Below are positions 1 through 13,700 of a stretch of 64,000 bases of DNA, piece after piece. Position numbers and translations under genes: made by a program. Source of the stretch: Macrotrachela quadricornifera (taxonomy: Eukaryota; Rotifera; Eurotatoria; Philodinida; Philodinidae); contig JAJEKB010021311.1 in assembly GCA_022393335.1 (NCBI GenBank), positions 493,402 through 557,401 of the forward strand. Direction: 5' to 3'. The notes under the pieces were generated by a model. It did not search any database. It saw nothing but the letters and a program-made list of their open reading frames with translations, and was not told the DNA's origin. How positions within the stretch are numbered: position 1 is the first letter of the stretch; every line of letters starts with the position of its first letter.

Positions 1-1887
1 GATTAATTGATTTCTTAACATAAATATTGTAGAGCTGGGACCGCATCGGCACAGATTTGTCGGTTGACCGATGAGAACAATTTGAAAGTTTCAACTAGTT
101 CGATTTACGTCGGTTTTTCCTAGTTGAAATTTCGAAGTTTGCAATTAACTGTTTAAGCTTTGTAAAACATGTTATAAAGAAGAATAAAAACATGAGTCGA
201 TAAATGATGAGAATTATTGGCATCAGTCTTTATTGTTATCTATATACTGATCCCAAAATCTTAAATGTATGGCATAAATATTCAGGAGTTGATGAAATAG
301 AAGAAAATATAGTTAAAGAATGAAACATGAATGTACGAACATGTATATGTATATAAAGGAAATGTCTCTAATTAAGTTCTAAATGAAACAGACGAAATAA
401 AATAAAATTAATTAACATGATTGACTTAAAATTTATGACACAATATAATAACAATTCAACAGAACTAAATGGATCTATGAAAAACTTGTATGAATAGGCA
501 GATCAATGAATGTGATATCAGTCGAATATTCTGATTATTTTGATGGTTGACATTTTAGTTAATTTTAATACAAAATATTCTGTTCTCCAAAATTGTACAC
601 TCTGTTTTTTCAATACAACTTGTTCTTATGTATAAAATTGAGACATTTGGTAGGTTTTTCGCAACAAGTTAAGAATCTCTAAAAATAGATGAAAAGTGCA
701 ATTTGTTAACGATAATACGTCGTGGAAATAGAAGTCAACAATTCCATAAGATCTTTCAATACATTCGAGCATAAATTGAGAAGGACGGAGGATAGTTTGT
801 CCACAAAACGGCTCTAAATAAAGGTGGCTAGAGAGAAATTTTCAGAACAAAAAAAGGATCAAATTAATAAGATTTTTATGTGGAAAAATTCAGATTCATT
901 ATTCTTTTCTTCTAACCTATTTTTGTTGAATAATGTAAGATATAATATGTTGGAAACGGTGTACAATGACCTACTCGCAAAGTATGTTATAGAGAAAAGT
1001 AACAATAAATATTACTTTTTTCTCATTATTTTTATATATTTCATAAATTTTGTTTTATTTCTAGTTACATATCTGCTTGACGACGCCATATGAATATTAC
1101 AAATTAAACAAAGCAATGTAATCTTTACTAAGTATGTTATTGAGTGACATGCAGCTTTTTCGATTACCTTTACCCAATCATTACCTTGCTTCTTTGCTTC
1201 ATTCTGTTTTTATATATACTCGTATGTTTTAACACTTTCTATTTCTAGTGTTACATTAACGTTGCGATAACATCAAACCACTTGTTTAATGATCGTTTTC
1301 TTTTAGTTACCGAAATCATTAAATGTATAGAAGATACCACTATCATTCGATATGTGTGTTCGATCACAAGCGAGCCTTCAGGTTCACGTTTTCTAGAGTC
1401 TTAATTTAGATCCCAACAAAATGGAACTCGACAGATTCAAGCTCAGTTTTGACCTAGTCAAATAAACGATCAAAATTACATTTATTTATTGGTAACTACA
1501 AAAAGTTAATATAAAACGATCTTTTATTGTTTTCACTATATACTTATATAGGAACCTTCCTTATATAGAATCATCGGACTCATAGTAAACTTTTCTTTCC
1601 AGCCGGACTTTTTGTGACATCCATAAGATAGTTCTTATCAACAAATTAAACAGGTTTGAGACAGAGTCAGTTGTCGTTACCTAGTTCATGTAGACTCATA
1701 TTATTCAACAGCATTTAAAAACGCTGAAATAAGCTCTAATGTTCGAGATTGCCACAACGAACGATGCTAGCGAGCATAGCAAAAAAATCTATTTTCTGGA
1801 ATTTTTAAGTTGTGATGGATGAATGTTGTATATATTTTCAAAGAAAAAACTAATTGTATTTCATTCTATTCTGATAGATAGATTAAT
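1..1887. other. AT-rich intergenic DNA, no gene seen
   Basis: No convincing gene was found in this leading stretch. An 89-codon open frame at 824-1093 begins with GTG, has one hydrophobic segment and no recognisable motif, so it is not called. A short inverted repeat occurs near 89-137, where a block ending CAACTAG is mirrored by CTAGTTG. The last part probably contains the promoter and 5' UTR of the gene starting at 1888. Confidence 0.5.
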
Positions 1888-4843
1888 ATGTTAAATCTGC
1901 TTCTGTTATTCTTCTCATTTCTATTCTTCATATATTTCTCCTCTGCTATCAATTTTTCGCCTGATATAAATGATTATGATGCATATGGATTAAAAATAGC
2001 TGGTAATAATTATATGATTGTCGAAGCTCAAAATGATTTCACTCAATTTCTCATTCAATTTGCACCATACACTGATAATATTACAGAAACCAATGATCGA
2101 AGTTGTTTAATTGAATATGATGATTCTATATCGTTTGTCTATGCTATTACTCTTGGTAAAAATTCATCCATATACAATATTTTCTTTGTTGGTGAACTGG
2201 TTGATGTGGAAAAAACCGATCCATTAATAAATCGTACATTCGTCGGTGCCCTCACTTATACAGGTTCCTTTGATACAATTGATTGTGATGAGGGCTTTAC
2301 TTATAGTATACAATTTGTGCAGAATGCTTTTGATCATCAGGAACATTTGGTAATAACAACTGATCCTTTGGGTCTAGTTGCTTATGGTTTCTCCAATCTC
2401 TTCACATTTTCTTATACAGCATCTAGCAATACTCTAATCATCCATCAAAATAATTCGCTTTCTCCTTCAATAGCATTTTTACCTTTTGCTGTTGATTTTG
2501 ATGGCAGTCGAGGTGTTATTGCTGGCTTTTTAGATAATGGCCGAAATTCCCGTATGTACTATCATGAACTACTCTTGATTATTTTTAAAATTTTTACGTT
2601 ATCTTTTTTTTATTTTCATAGGGATCAAATATAGTGCAATTGTTATTCTCTTTAGTATCGATGTATTAACAGCCATCGCTACACCAATTAGTTCATGGAG
2701 TTATCCAACAAATGGAACAACATGGCAAGCTGGACAAACAAATGCAGGAGCCGATCAATATGCAGCAAAATTCGATATGTCTGTTAGTATAGATCCGACA
2801 GCAACACAAGTTCTCGTTGGTATTCAGTCAATGAACACAGTTTTTCTCTTTAGTTATACAATGACCTCATTAACGTTTATTAGTTCAATAGATAATGGTC
2901 AAGGAATTGGTTTTGGTAAAGGAGTTGCCTGGTTGAGTTATGCTCCCAACAGCTTTGCCATTCTTGTTAATGTCTATTCAACAGCTTACATTTGGAGTTC
3001 TTCAAAAATTTACATGTACAAAGGTGTACTGAACAACACCTTGACTCCAATCTCCATCTTTCCAAACATTCAACAACCACTTTATAGTTACATGTCTTCT
3101 GTCTTTCTCAATATCATTACAACTCCAAACAATTTAGTTCTTCAAGATAACTATGGTAACCTTTTCGGTATTCTCCCTGCACCTAGTGGCTACTATTCTT
3201 CAACAAGTGGTCCAAGTGTTGAAATTTCACCGGCATTCTCCTCACAATTACGATGTATACCTGGTACATACAAGAATGAAACAGGTCTTGGTCGTTGTTG
3301 GCCATGTCCAGAAGGAACAAAAAATGATGGAATAAATATTACAGCAACAACTTGTGTGAAATGCTCGGTGGACACATTTTGTCCATTTGGTTCGACTAGT
3401 GATTCTATCTCGAACGATATGGTCAGTAATGTTGTTCAAACAATTGCTTATCCAGAATCACCAGATATTACTGGAATTGATGATATTCTCTTTTTTACAT
3501 TATTCTCAATTGGTTCAACTTCACGTTGTGTTGCTCTTTCACCAGTTTTTTGGACGTTAATTGTTGCTGGTATTGTAACTGGCATTGCAATTGTAATGCT
3601 TGTGATGAAATATTGTATTAAACATCCAAAAGCTACAGCTAATTATAACAAATTGGAGAAAATATTCAAACAAACAGATCTTATTGGTACAGGGGAATTA
3701 TGGATCGGTGGTCTTGCGTCATTTTGTATTATCGTGCTTAGTATTTCTTGTATTGTATTCAGTGCTAAATATTATAGTTCTTATCCAGTTGAAACAGCTG
3801 AACCTTCAACCTATACTTGTGATACTACTATACGTAATGCACAATTTGAGTCATCTGTATTATCTTCATCAATACCAGCATCTGATGAAATTCAAGATAT
3901 ATTTAACTTGTTGAACAATCAAGCTATTAATCTCAATGTTGCTTTTCTCAATACAGTTTACAATTGCTCTTCAGATGTAATTATATTAACCTATCTCTTA
4001 GGTTCAACATGGTTACCTATTTTAACCACTATCTCCTGTAATTTTTCAAACTATATACTGTACTATAGTGCTCTTCTACCATTTCGACCAATTACTGTAC
4101 AAATCACTTTACCAATCATATACACAATTAGTGGAATTCGTGTTGGTTTGAGTGGTCCCGGTATAAACAAAACTTCTACAAAAACGCTTCAACCATTAGG
4201 TTTTTCACAAACATTCAGTCAAAATGGACGTATGCTAGGACAAAATGTTCGTATTGGTCTTCAACTAACAAAAGTAGTCAATGATACGAGTCCATTGGTC
4301 AATGGTGATGATGAAATACTTAGCGGTATTTGGACTGGTTCATTTACAGTGAATTACTATGAATCATTCTTTAGTGATACTGATTATTTAAATGCGCCAG
4401 TCATGACATCAACAAATGTGACATTAACTATTACTGAAACACCTTATTATATATTAAATGAACAATCACCAATTACTCGATTACCTGAAATAATCTATCA
4501 TGATTTTTTATTTATTACAATGATTATTGGAATGTTTGCTTTATTATTTGCTATAGTTAAATTAATGATTATACCATTAATAGTCTTTCTTATCCGTAAA
4601 TGCAAGCCAAACTCTTGTAAAAATAATCAAGTGAGTGCTGATGATGATTTAGAAAATCCAACTGCAGATACAAATGACCCAGAGCATAATGAACACAAGA
4701 AACAGATCTTTACTACTGATGATGTTGTTCCTATTCAAATACCGACGCCTACTGCTACTAGGAAACCATACCGTAAACGTTTACCACCTCTTCGATTCGA
4801 AACGGATGACAACAGAACATATCAAAAAATAACAGAAAAATAG
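1888..4843 (+). CDS. Multipass membrane protein with large ectodomain, cysteine-rich block and cytoplasmic tail (2 exons)
   Basis: Two exons, 1888-2551 and 2622-4843, join across a 70-bp GT-AG intron (2552-2621). The junction splits an Arg codon and the frame stays open, giving about 961 residues. A signal peptide (about 1-20) is followed by an extracellular region with many N-glycosylation sequons that looks beta-rich. A cysteine-rich block of GTY..C.PC..G type (residues about 433-475) resembles the ephrin-receptor/TNFR-like modules found next to membranes. Hydrophobic segments lie near 530-551, 582-603 and 860-890. The charged tail of about 70 residues is Asp-, Pro- and Arg-rich. I recognise no named family; a surface receptor or adhesion role is inference. 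The start is chosen because the Met is followed directly by the signal peptide. A polyadenylation signal AATAAA follows at 4940-4945. Confidence 0.8.
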
Positions 4844-4939
4844 CATATCGAGTAAAAGTTTTGCTCTGCTTCTCACTAGAAACTCTATGTGAATAATAGA
4901 TTTATTTTTTCTTTTTCTGTACTTTGCTTTTACACATTA

Positions 4940-4945
4940 AATAAA
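4940..4945 (+). terminator. Candidate polyadenylation signal AATAAA
   Basis: Canonical AATAAA hexamer about 95 bp after the stop codon of the upstream membrane-protein gene, in AT-rich DNA. The site is read by eye; cleavage position is not known. Confidence 0.45.
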
Positions 4946-5488
4946 TTTTTACCACATGCTGAACGAATTTATTTATCTGGTTGAAATTGAGAGTTAATTG
5001 CTGTTAACTGTGTAGTGAGAGATGTGTAAATGCAAACATTGTTTATCATTGCACTCATTCAAATTCCCGGTGAAAGAAGAATAATGTTACTGTAGTGGGA
5101 AAATTTCTCTTTTCTTCTACCGAGTTTTTCATTCCATTGATACGTAATGAGAACGTCAGAGAAACGAAGTAACACTGATTTATATGTTAAATAAAAAAGA
5201 ACTATGATAAGTATTATTTATCAAGATCCTATAAATCCAAAATGATTTATTCTCATAGTGTAAAGAATCCTTTTATATAAGCAGTGTTTAATGATCTTAT
5301 AGGGTATAAACAAACACGATAGAAGAGATATTTGCATTTTTTATTTAAAAATAAAAATTTTATGAAATGTGTATAAGAATAATAGTGTTAATTACATTTA
5401 AAATAAAAGAAAGAAAGATAAATATAATGTTCGTCCATAGATGATTATGATAAATATATTTATTCAAGTTTAAAAAATAATTTTATGT
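4946..5488. other. Convergent intergenic spacer
   Basis: AT-rich spacer between the convergent 3' ends of the membrane-protein gene on the plus strand and the PPC-like gene on the minus strand. No open frame or repeat of note is seen. Confidence 0.4.
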
Positions 5489-7495
5489 TTAAATAAAATG
5501 ATAAAGCACTTGACCAATTATAATATAAGTAAAAGGATAAATAATAATATAATTGAATGTTCTTGAAGCTGATGCTAAAATTATAAATATTCTTTTCTTT
5601 ATATTTTATTTTCTATTTAACAATTTATTTATTAATTCAAAAAAAAAGAAGTTTTAAAGAGAACACGAAATTATGCTAGTTTTTATTTCATGATTTTTAC
5701 TTACAAATTATAGGCGGCATTGTAGATGTCCATTCACTTGTTGATATTGTTGATATTGTTGATGTTGTTGATGTTGTTGACACACCATTCAAAGAATTAA
5801 ATGTAACTATGTCTGGACCTGATGCAATTATTGAAAAAGATCCCGTTGTATTTTGAAAAAATGTAGTATATATTAATATATATCTATTAATAGATTGTAA
5901 TTCATAAGCTATTAAAAATTGGGAATTGCCACTATCATCATTTCTAACAAGTAAATTTGTCGATGTATTCAATGGATCAAAATTATTTAAATATAAATAT
6001 CCATAACTATCAATAATGCTACTACTTCGACATTTATATAAACCATTTTGAGACACAGTTATCATTATTGCTTCATAATAATACATACCAGTACCTAAGT
6101 ATCGAGTGTATGTAGAACTATTTCTAGTCAATGCACTAGAATATATTGACATAACATCATTGGAACCTGTTGAACTCCCTATTTAAATGAATTATATTTA
6201 TTATTAATGTTTTTAAAAGAATGGATCTAACATTAAAATACAAAAACAAATTCAGAAATATTTTCAGGGTATATGAGCAATATTAGGAAGGAGAATAACC
6301 TTAACAGTAATTTGGAGTCATTAATAACCCGAAATATTTCATTCATTGTTAAAAATCTGTGAGGTATTCTCTTCATTGGTTTGTCGCTTTAATATATCAA
6401 AACTCAAATCCGCTCGATTGATTTCTCTTTACAAGACTTTTGATTGTCATATGTTAAAACAACATCTTTAAATTTTTTACATTCAGATTCAATATTATAT
6501 TAAATGAATGAAAATTGAAAAATGAAACACGACTATTCAATTTTACATCTATTGAATGATTATAAAAGGTATTCTTAGAAAAAATTTCAGATGATCATAA
6601 AAATTAACTTACAGGTTGGTGTTGTTACTGATGTTGATGAAGCTATATTCATTGGAACAAGATTAGCTGCAAATGATCCAGATACGATTAATGTATATGT
6701 ACCAGTAACTGATGGACTATATGTTGTAACAACTAATATGTAGCTTTCAGTAGATTGAAGTGATACTGTAAATTGAAATTGTCTATTTTCACCACTATCA
6801 TCATCAGACGTAATTAAATTTAAGTCTGTTGCATTTGGATTAAAATTTTCCAAATATAAATATCCATATGTATCAATTAAACTATCACATGTAATTATAT
6901 ATTCACCATCTGATGGAACAGTCAATATGAATGCTTCGTAATAATAACTTTCATTTGCTATACCATCAAAACGAGTATATGTTTCACTATTTATTGTCAA
7001 TAATGATGATAATGTCGTATTCATTGCAAATGAATCAGCTATTTAATAAATTAATACAAGATGAATGAACTTCTTATAATATTATTTCGTGTTTTACAGA
7101 TGATTTTCACTATTGAGAAAGTTGCTCTTCTCGAATTCTGATATTATTTTTGATGATATCATGACAAAATAATAGAGTTAATGGTTGTCTACTCGACATT
7201 AATGTAATAAATTTACAGTCAAGCTTTATTTCTCTAATACTATATCACAATAGCGCACTATTATCATGATCATTCCTTAATCAGCATGCCTTTTCGCTAC
7301 GAATATTTCTACAATTCAGGAATGAAAGCAATGTATACATCTCTAAAATGTTGTGATAAAGTTCTTCAATTTATGCATTTCTATTTAAAACATTCTTTGT
7401 GTTATAAAATACGAACATTATTCGAGTGTTAGTAAAATGAATTAATTGATTGAAATCGAGATTACTTGAAACTTACCTTTCTGATTGAGTTTTTG
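5489..7495 (-). CDS. Modular secreted or GPI-anchored protein with two PPC-like domains (5' end not found)
   Basis: Exons in transcription order: a possible 19-nt micro-exon 7477-7495, 6613-7038, 5705-6178 and terminal 5489-5574. Each large exon begins with two codon bases after an AAATAG acceptor and ends with one base before GTAAGT. They are therefore symmetrical phase-1 modules that can be duplicated or shuffled without breaking frame. Each encodes about 140 residues with the pattern Y.R....YYYEA...V...G.Y.......ID.YGYLY...F.P, then DDSG, then Y.L......TG.....SG. This matches the beta-sandwich PPC (pre-peptidase C-terminal) type domain. The second module ends in a Ser/Thr-rich stalk. The terminal exon adds a small-residue SSAS patch and a strongly hydrophobic Ile/Tyr tail, as in a GPI-anchor signal or last TM segment. 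The first exon with a signal peptide was not located. The PPC name is by pattern only; exon joins are well supported by phase. Confidence 0.6.
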
Positions 7496-10337
7496 CTGAA
7501 ATTGCACATTCTTAAAAGAAATCGTACAGAAAAATGAATATGTAAAATATTATACAGACTTTTGATAATGGATTTCCATTGATTTGAAATACAATGATAA
7601 AATCAATGATAATATTCAATAAAATATGACTGATCATTTTCAATTAAATCTTAATAGAAAGATAAGCATTTTATATTAATTTTTAAAAGATTTTAGATTT
7701 AAACAAATGCAGAAAATATTTTTTTTTGGGAAAGCCAATGCAGTAGAATGTCATTTACTATATTTGATGAGATCTTTAGTTAGAATTTGGAGATACTTTG
7801 GTTCACAATTCTAGTTAATATTCATTGATTTATGTGTAGAATTTTCAGATAGCTAATCCGACCTAATTTGACTCGAGTTTGATTCTACCTAGGAGTGATC
7901 AAAATTTTTTTTTCAAAGAATCATCTTCTATTCATTTTTTCAATTTTTCTAAAACAATCCATACTTACCAAGTTGAATCTAAGTCTTAGTTTCGATGATT
8001 ATACCTTCTTTCTTATTTGTTATTATTAGAAAACTGTTTAAGAAATATCGTTTTAGTATATGAAAGAGTAAAAATCAATATTGATCGTAGCTGAAACACA
8101 GAAAAGAAAGAATGAGAGTAAAACTAGTAATTTTCTATTTTCGAAAAAGTAATGTTGAAAAATATTTATTTAGATTTCTCTGTTCCTTTTCTATTAGTAA
8201 AGCTATGATTTTAAAGAACTATAATTAAAGATTTTGTGAATAATTGTTAATAATCGCAAAAAAACAGCATGCATAATCGTTCTATATAGGTGAAGGTCGT
8301 CCAAATTTGCATTCTGTTACGACTGTTCTTTAGTAATATAATAGACCATTAATAAAGATTCAGGTGTGCTTTTATTCAACTATTTAAGACTGTGAATGAT
8401 CGTAATAGTCTAACATGGTTCTCCTGCTATCGTTATTTTGAATTTTAAAGATTAAACATAAAAAAAAATTTGTCAATGAATAATCGATCAAATAGAATAT
8501 TTTGATAAATTCTCTTTAATTTATTCGATTTGGATATAAATTCAAACGACCCAATATTGACGAATGATGCAAAAGTTTTGTATTAACTTCGTTTTTGATT
8601 TAACGCTAGAATGAAATCACGTAGAGACTCTATTCTTTTTTTCTATTAGAATAAGCAAAGTATCTAATACAAAAATATATAAAAAAGACTTTTTTTCAAT
8701 CGTTTTTCGAAAATTACAACAATTTTAGAGATAAAATTGTCTGAAAATTCTTCTGCAACTTCAGGAGGTCGTGGTAAATTTCAAATTATGAGTAGTTTTC
8801 ACTAAACATCTGATCGCTGATATCTGGTTTTTCGTCAAGATATTAGATATTTATTCCTGTGCATAATTCAAAATCGTCCACAGAAAGCAACAATAATTCC
8901 ATACTACATATTCTCAGATTGCAGCAATACAACGACTAGATCTCTAATTTTGGCTTTCTCATAACATTTTAGAAATAGATTGTGCCGGTAAATGATTTGA
9001 TGATTTCCATTTTCTCAAAAACTTAATTAATTTCATAGTTACTTAGCGAAAACTTTGACAGACACAATGACTATAATGGGAAACCAAATCAGTATCTTTG
9101 AGCTCTAAATAAATTTTGTTAAGCATAGTTTACATATACAAAAGTGACACAAATGTTTGCACCTCTTTTTTTGCCCTTATCCTCATTTTCAAGAATAGTG
9201 GATTATACATCATTAGGAAGTGTATCCATCGAATGCTGGTGATAATTCCAGAATATCAACTGAAAGAGAGAAAACATGCATATAATGGAAAATTTGATTT
9301 TGTAGCAAATTTCCCATGAACTCATCAATATCTTTTTTACTTGACTTTTGTTTCTTTGTATAAAGTTGAAGATTATTTGACTTGATGATGTGTATTTAAA
9401 TATTCATCTTGTGACAGGAGTATGAATCTATAAATGTACTAATAGGCTATGAACAGTACAATAAATCAGCTGATGTGTCCTCTATCTCAAATTTTTTTGA
9501 ATATGTCTTTAATCAGTAATCAACCTAAAATAAATTTGTTGATTTTTTCTACTTCTTTCCTTATTTGATAATGTACATGAAAGTGTCAGAATTCTTCAAA
9601 TTATAAAAAGTATTCAAACCATATTACCTGCACGTATATACAAAGGGCATGTTCATATTATCGTTACATTAATTTTCCTAATATGGTATAATTTTCATCA
9701 TGAATAGCATAATAGCAACACGTATGTTTTCTACACAAAAGGTAGACATAAATGATCACTTCTGATAATAACTTTGTGACCGCATGATCATCTAAAATGC
9801 TTTATCACAAACTCATGGAATTGTAAATAAATTATATTTTTATTTTTGAAATATAAAAAAATTCAAAGGAAAAAATGTCGATAATTGCATTTTCTGTTAT
9901 AATCATCAATTTTCAATAATCTTCACACGTTTCTTATCCTGAACAGAATTTAGTATAAGTCGTTGCAATGAAAAAGATATTTTAAGGAAAAGTCTAAATA
10001 ACATTTAACAAGGAAACTCATTTATACTCAACATCAATTGCTGAAAGAGATTCTATAATGTTTATGGTTTGTTGTCATAATATGAATTAGTGTATATATT
10101 TTACTCAATTTATTTGTCTCATTCTATGTTCTTCATCCTCTCTCTTATCTTTCTTTTATTAATACATCTTACTATTCTTCTATATTTATGGACTGTCAGC
10201 ACCAATGAGGTCGCCAATTATTGCAAATAAACAAAATAAAAAAATACATATACGTCTCGTTTATCCCAAACAAAAATTACAAAAATCATTTTCTTCTCAA
10301 ATATTTTATTTTCTTGTTGAAAGAACAACAAGGACAA
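7496..10337. other. Long AT-rich region without recognised genes
   Basis: About 2.8 kb upstream of the PPC-like gene and downstream of the left ART-TPR copy. It must hold the missing 5' exon(s) of the PPC-like gene if that gene is intact. A GTAAGT donor at about 7963-7968 (minus strand) is a possible trace, but no open upstream exon could be assigned. The 67-codon frame at 9116-9319 has no ATG or motif and is not called. Confidence 0.4.
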
Positions 10338-10763
10338 TCACATTAGTTTCTTTTTTACTAAATCCAGGTTGTTTCTATATAGGTGAAGATGAATATGATT
10401 TGATGGTAATGAGCGTTGTGCAATATCCATTGTATGTTCATAATACGCAAGTGCTTTTAATTAGTCACCCGTGTTGTAATATATCAAACCCAGCGAAGTA
10501 TAGGATTTAGCCAAATCAAGATAATTCAAAGGAAGTGCTTGCTGTTTAAGTTCAAGGGCGTTTTTGTAATAGGAAAGTGCTATTGAGTAATCAGCCATAG
10601 TGGAATACACCAGACCGATATCGTAGTAGGTCGAAGTCAAATCAGAATGATTCGAAGGAACTGATTCTTGTTTAATTTTAACAGCTTTTTCATAATACAA
10701 AAGTGCTTTTAAGTAGTCTCCCATATTGTAATACAGTGAACCAAGTGAAATATAGGGTTTGGC
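10338..10763 (-). pseudogene. Out-of-gene TPR tail beyond premature stop of left ART-TPR copy
   Basis: After the TAG at 10764-10766 the same frame continues with three further 42-residue TPR units and a C-terminal cap containing RNNLDLVKKKL. That cap is the end of the right paralogue. A second in-frame stop (TAA at 10461-10463, where repeats normally have TAC for Tyr) breaks the third unit. The ancestral stop is probably TGA at 10338-10340. By comparison with sister repeats each stop can be explained by one base change (TTG to TAG, TAC to TAA). This DNA is therefore the decayed 3' end of the gene, unless the stops are sequencing errors or are read through. Confidence 0.75.
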
Positions 10764-13700
10764 CTAATCAAGATTATTCGAAAGAGGTGATTGTTGCCTA
10801 ATTTCCAGCGCTTTTTCGTAATAGGAAAGTGCTTTTGAGCAATCAGCCATGGTGAAATAAACTGAACCAATATTGTTGTATGTCATAGCCAAATCAGGAT
10901 GATTCGAAGGAAGTGATTGTTCTCTAATTTCAAGAGCTTTTTCGTAATACGGAAGTGCTTTTGAAGAGCGACTCATGGTGCAATACACTACACCGATGTT
11001 GTTGTACGACGTAGCCAAATGAGGATGATTCAAAGGAAGAGATTGTTGTTGAATTTCAAGGGCTTTTTCATTATACGAAAGTGCTTTTGAGTAGTCACCC
11101 ATGCTGTCATATAGTAAACCAATGTTGTTGTATGTCGAAGCCAAATCAGGATGATTCGAAGGAAGAGATTGTTCTTGAATTTCAAGGGCTTTTTCGTAAT
11201 ACGAAAGTGCTTTTGAGTAGGTATCGATTTTATTATACACATTGCCAATGTTGCTGTAGGTGGCAGCCAAATCAGGATGATTCGAAGGAAGTGATTGTTG
11301 TCGAATTTCAAGGGCTTTTTCGTAATACCAAAGTGCTTTTGAGTAGTGACGCTTGGTGGAATACAATGAACCGATGTTGTTGTAAGACGTAGCCAAATGA
11401 GAATGATTCGAAGGAAGTGATCGTTGTTTAATTTCAAGGGCTTCCTTACTATACGAAAGTGCTTTGAAGTAGTCTCCCATACTGCCATATACTAAACTGA
11501 TGTTATTATAAGACGTAGCCAAATCAGGATGGTTGGAAGGAAATGATTGTTGGTTAATTTTAAGGGACCTTTCGTAATAGGAAAGTGCTTTTGAGTAATA
11601 AGCCATGGTGGAATACACTGAACCGATGCTGTTGTAACATGTAGTCAAATGAGATTGATGCAAAGGAAGTGATTGTTGTTGAATTTCAAGGGCTTTTTCG
11701 TAATACGAAAGTGCTTTTGAATAGGCGATCATATTGTAATAGGTCAAACCCATTGACATATAGAGTTTAGCCAAATCAGGATGATTCGAAGGAAATGATT
11801 GTTGTTCAATTTCAAGAGATTTTTCGTAATACGAAAGTGCTTTTGAGTATTCACCCATGCTGTCATATACGAAACCGGCGTTGTGGTATGCCAAAGCCAA
11901 ATGAGGATGATTCGAAGGAAGAGATGTTTCCTGAATTTCAAGGGCTTTCTTGTAATATAGAAGTGCTTTTGAGTAGTCACCCGCTTTGTTATACACATTA
12001 CCGATGTTATTGTAAGACATAGCCAAATCAGGATGATTCCAAGGAAGCGATTGTTCTCGTATATCAAGAGCTTTGTAGTAGTACTGAAGTGCTTTTGATG
12101 GGTGACCCGTGGTGAAATACACTGAACCAATGTTGTTGTAAGACGTAGCAAAATCAGGATGATTCCAAGGAAGTGATTGTTGTTTTATTTCAAGGGCTTT
12201 CTCATTATACGAAATTGCTTTTAAGTAGTCACCCTTACTGTTATGTACTAAGCTGATGTTGTTGTATGTGAAAGCCAATTTAAGACGATTCGAAGGAAGT
12301 GATTGTTGTTGAATTTTAAGAGCTTTCTCATTATACGAAAGGGCTTTTGAGTAGTCACTCATTTTGTAATACGCAACACCGATATGGGTGTAGGTTGCAG
12401 CTAAATCAGGATGATTCAAAGGAAGTGATTGTTCTCGAATTTCAAGGACTTTGTCATAATACGAAAGTGCTTTTGAGTAGTCACCCATTTTGTTATACAC
12501 ATTACCGATGTCGTTGTAGGTCGAAGCTAAATGAAGATGGTTCAAAGGAAGTGATTGTTGTTGAATGTTAAGGGCTTTTTCATTATAGGAAAGTGCTTTT
12601 AAGTAGTTTCCCATAGTGTAAAGCACCAAACCCAGTGAATTATAGGATTTAGCCAACTCAGGATGATTCGAAGGTAGTGCTTGTTGTTTGATTTTAAGGG
12701 CTTTTTCATAATAGGATAGTGCTATGGAGTAATCAGCCATGATGGAATACACTGAACCGATATGGCTGTAAGACGTGGCCAAATGAGGATGATTCAAAGG
12801 AAGCGATTGTTGTTGAATTTTAAGGGCTTTTTCGTAATACATAAGTGCTAATAAGTAGTAGCCCATATTATAATAGGCCAAACCAATGGAAATATAGGGT
12901 GTAGCCAAATCAAGATGATTCGAAGGTAGTGATTGTTGGATAGTTGCAAAATGTTTTTCATAGTACCAAAGCGCTTTGGAAGTGTCACCCATGCTGTCAT
13001 ACACTAAACCGATGTAGTTGTAGAGCTGAGCGAAATCACGATGATTTTGGAAAACACTTTTTTTGTAGATTTTAAGTGATTTTTTGTAGAATGCAATTGC
13101 ATCTTGATATTCTCCTAGCTGATATTTGATACGTACAAGTTCCTTGTAAATATTTCCTCGCTCTCTTTTATCAGTCGTTCGTCGTAAAAGAACTTCATAA
13201 ATCTCTTGAGCTTTCTTGGGTTGACCTATTTTACGTAATAGAATACCCAGGCGGTGCCAACCTGTTGATCCTTCGGTCTCTTCGCGTATGCATTCAGTAA
13301 GTATACGAAGATCTTTGTCATTATCACTAGTCAGTGGCAAAGTCACCTGAAAAAGTCGAGTATTGCCATCAATTGGTTGGACATCATGAATACGAAATAC
13401 GGTCTGCATTGAGAAAAGAACTTCATCTTCTTCTTTAAAATGGCTGACATCCCGGATGGAGGCAAAAGGTGTTGATGATATTGAAGGATCAATAATCATG
13501 ATGAACAAAATTCCTACCAAGTCGGTGTTGGTCTGATTGCTGTCAGCAAACATTCGGGATATATCTAGATCTTTACTAGTGGATAAGAAACTGTTGAAAC
13601 ATAGAAGACCACCTTTATTATTCTCCATTTGGTCAAAATCTGCTTTGGATAAGCCTTGACCGCGATAAACAATAAATGTTGCATTATTGTGATGATTTTG

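Noticed and set aside
824..1093. 89-residue frame with one hydrophobic segment
   Set aside because: Begins with GTG, Asn/Lys/Phe-rich low-complexity composition as expected from AT-rich DNA, no splice partner or motif.
11030..12571. Several open frames on both strands within the TPR array
   Set aside because: They overlap the 1276-residue frame, recur with the 126-bp repeat period and are alternative-frame readings of the same repeats.
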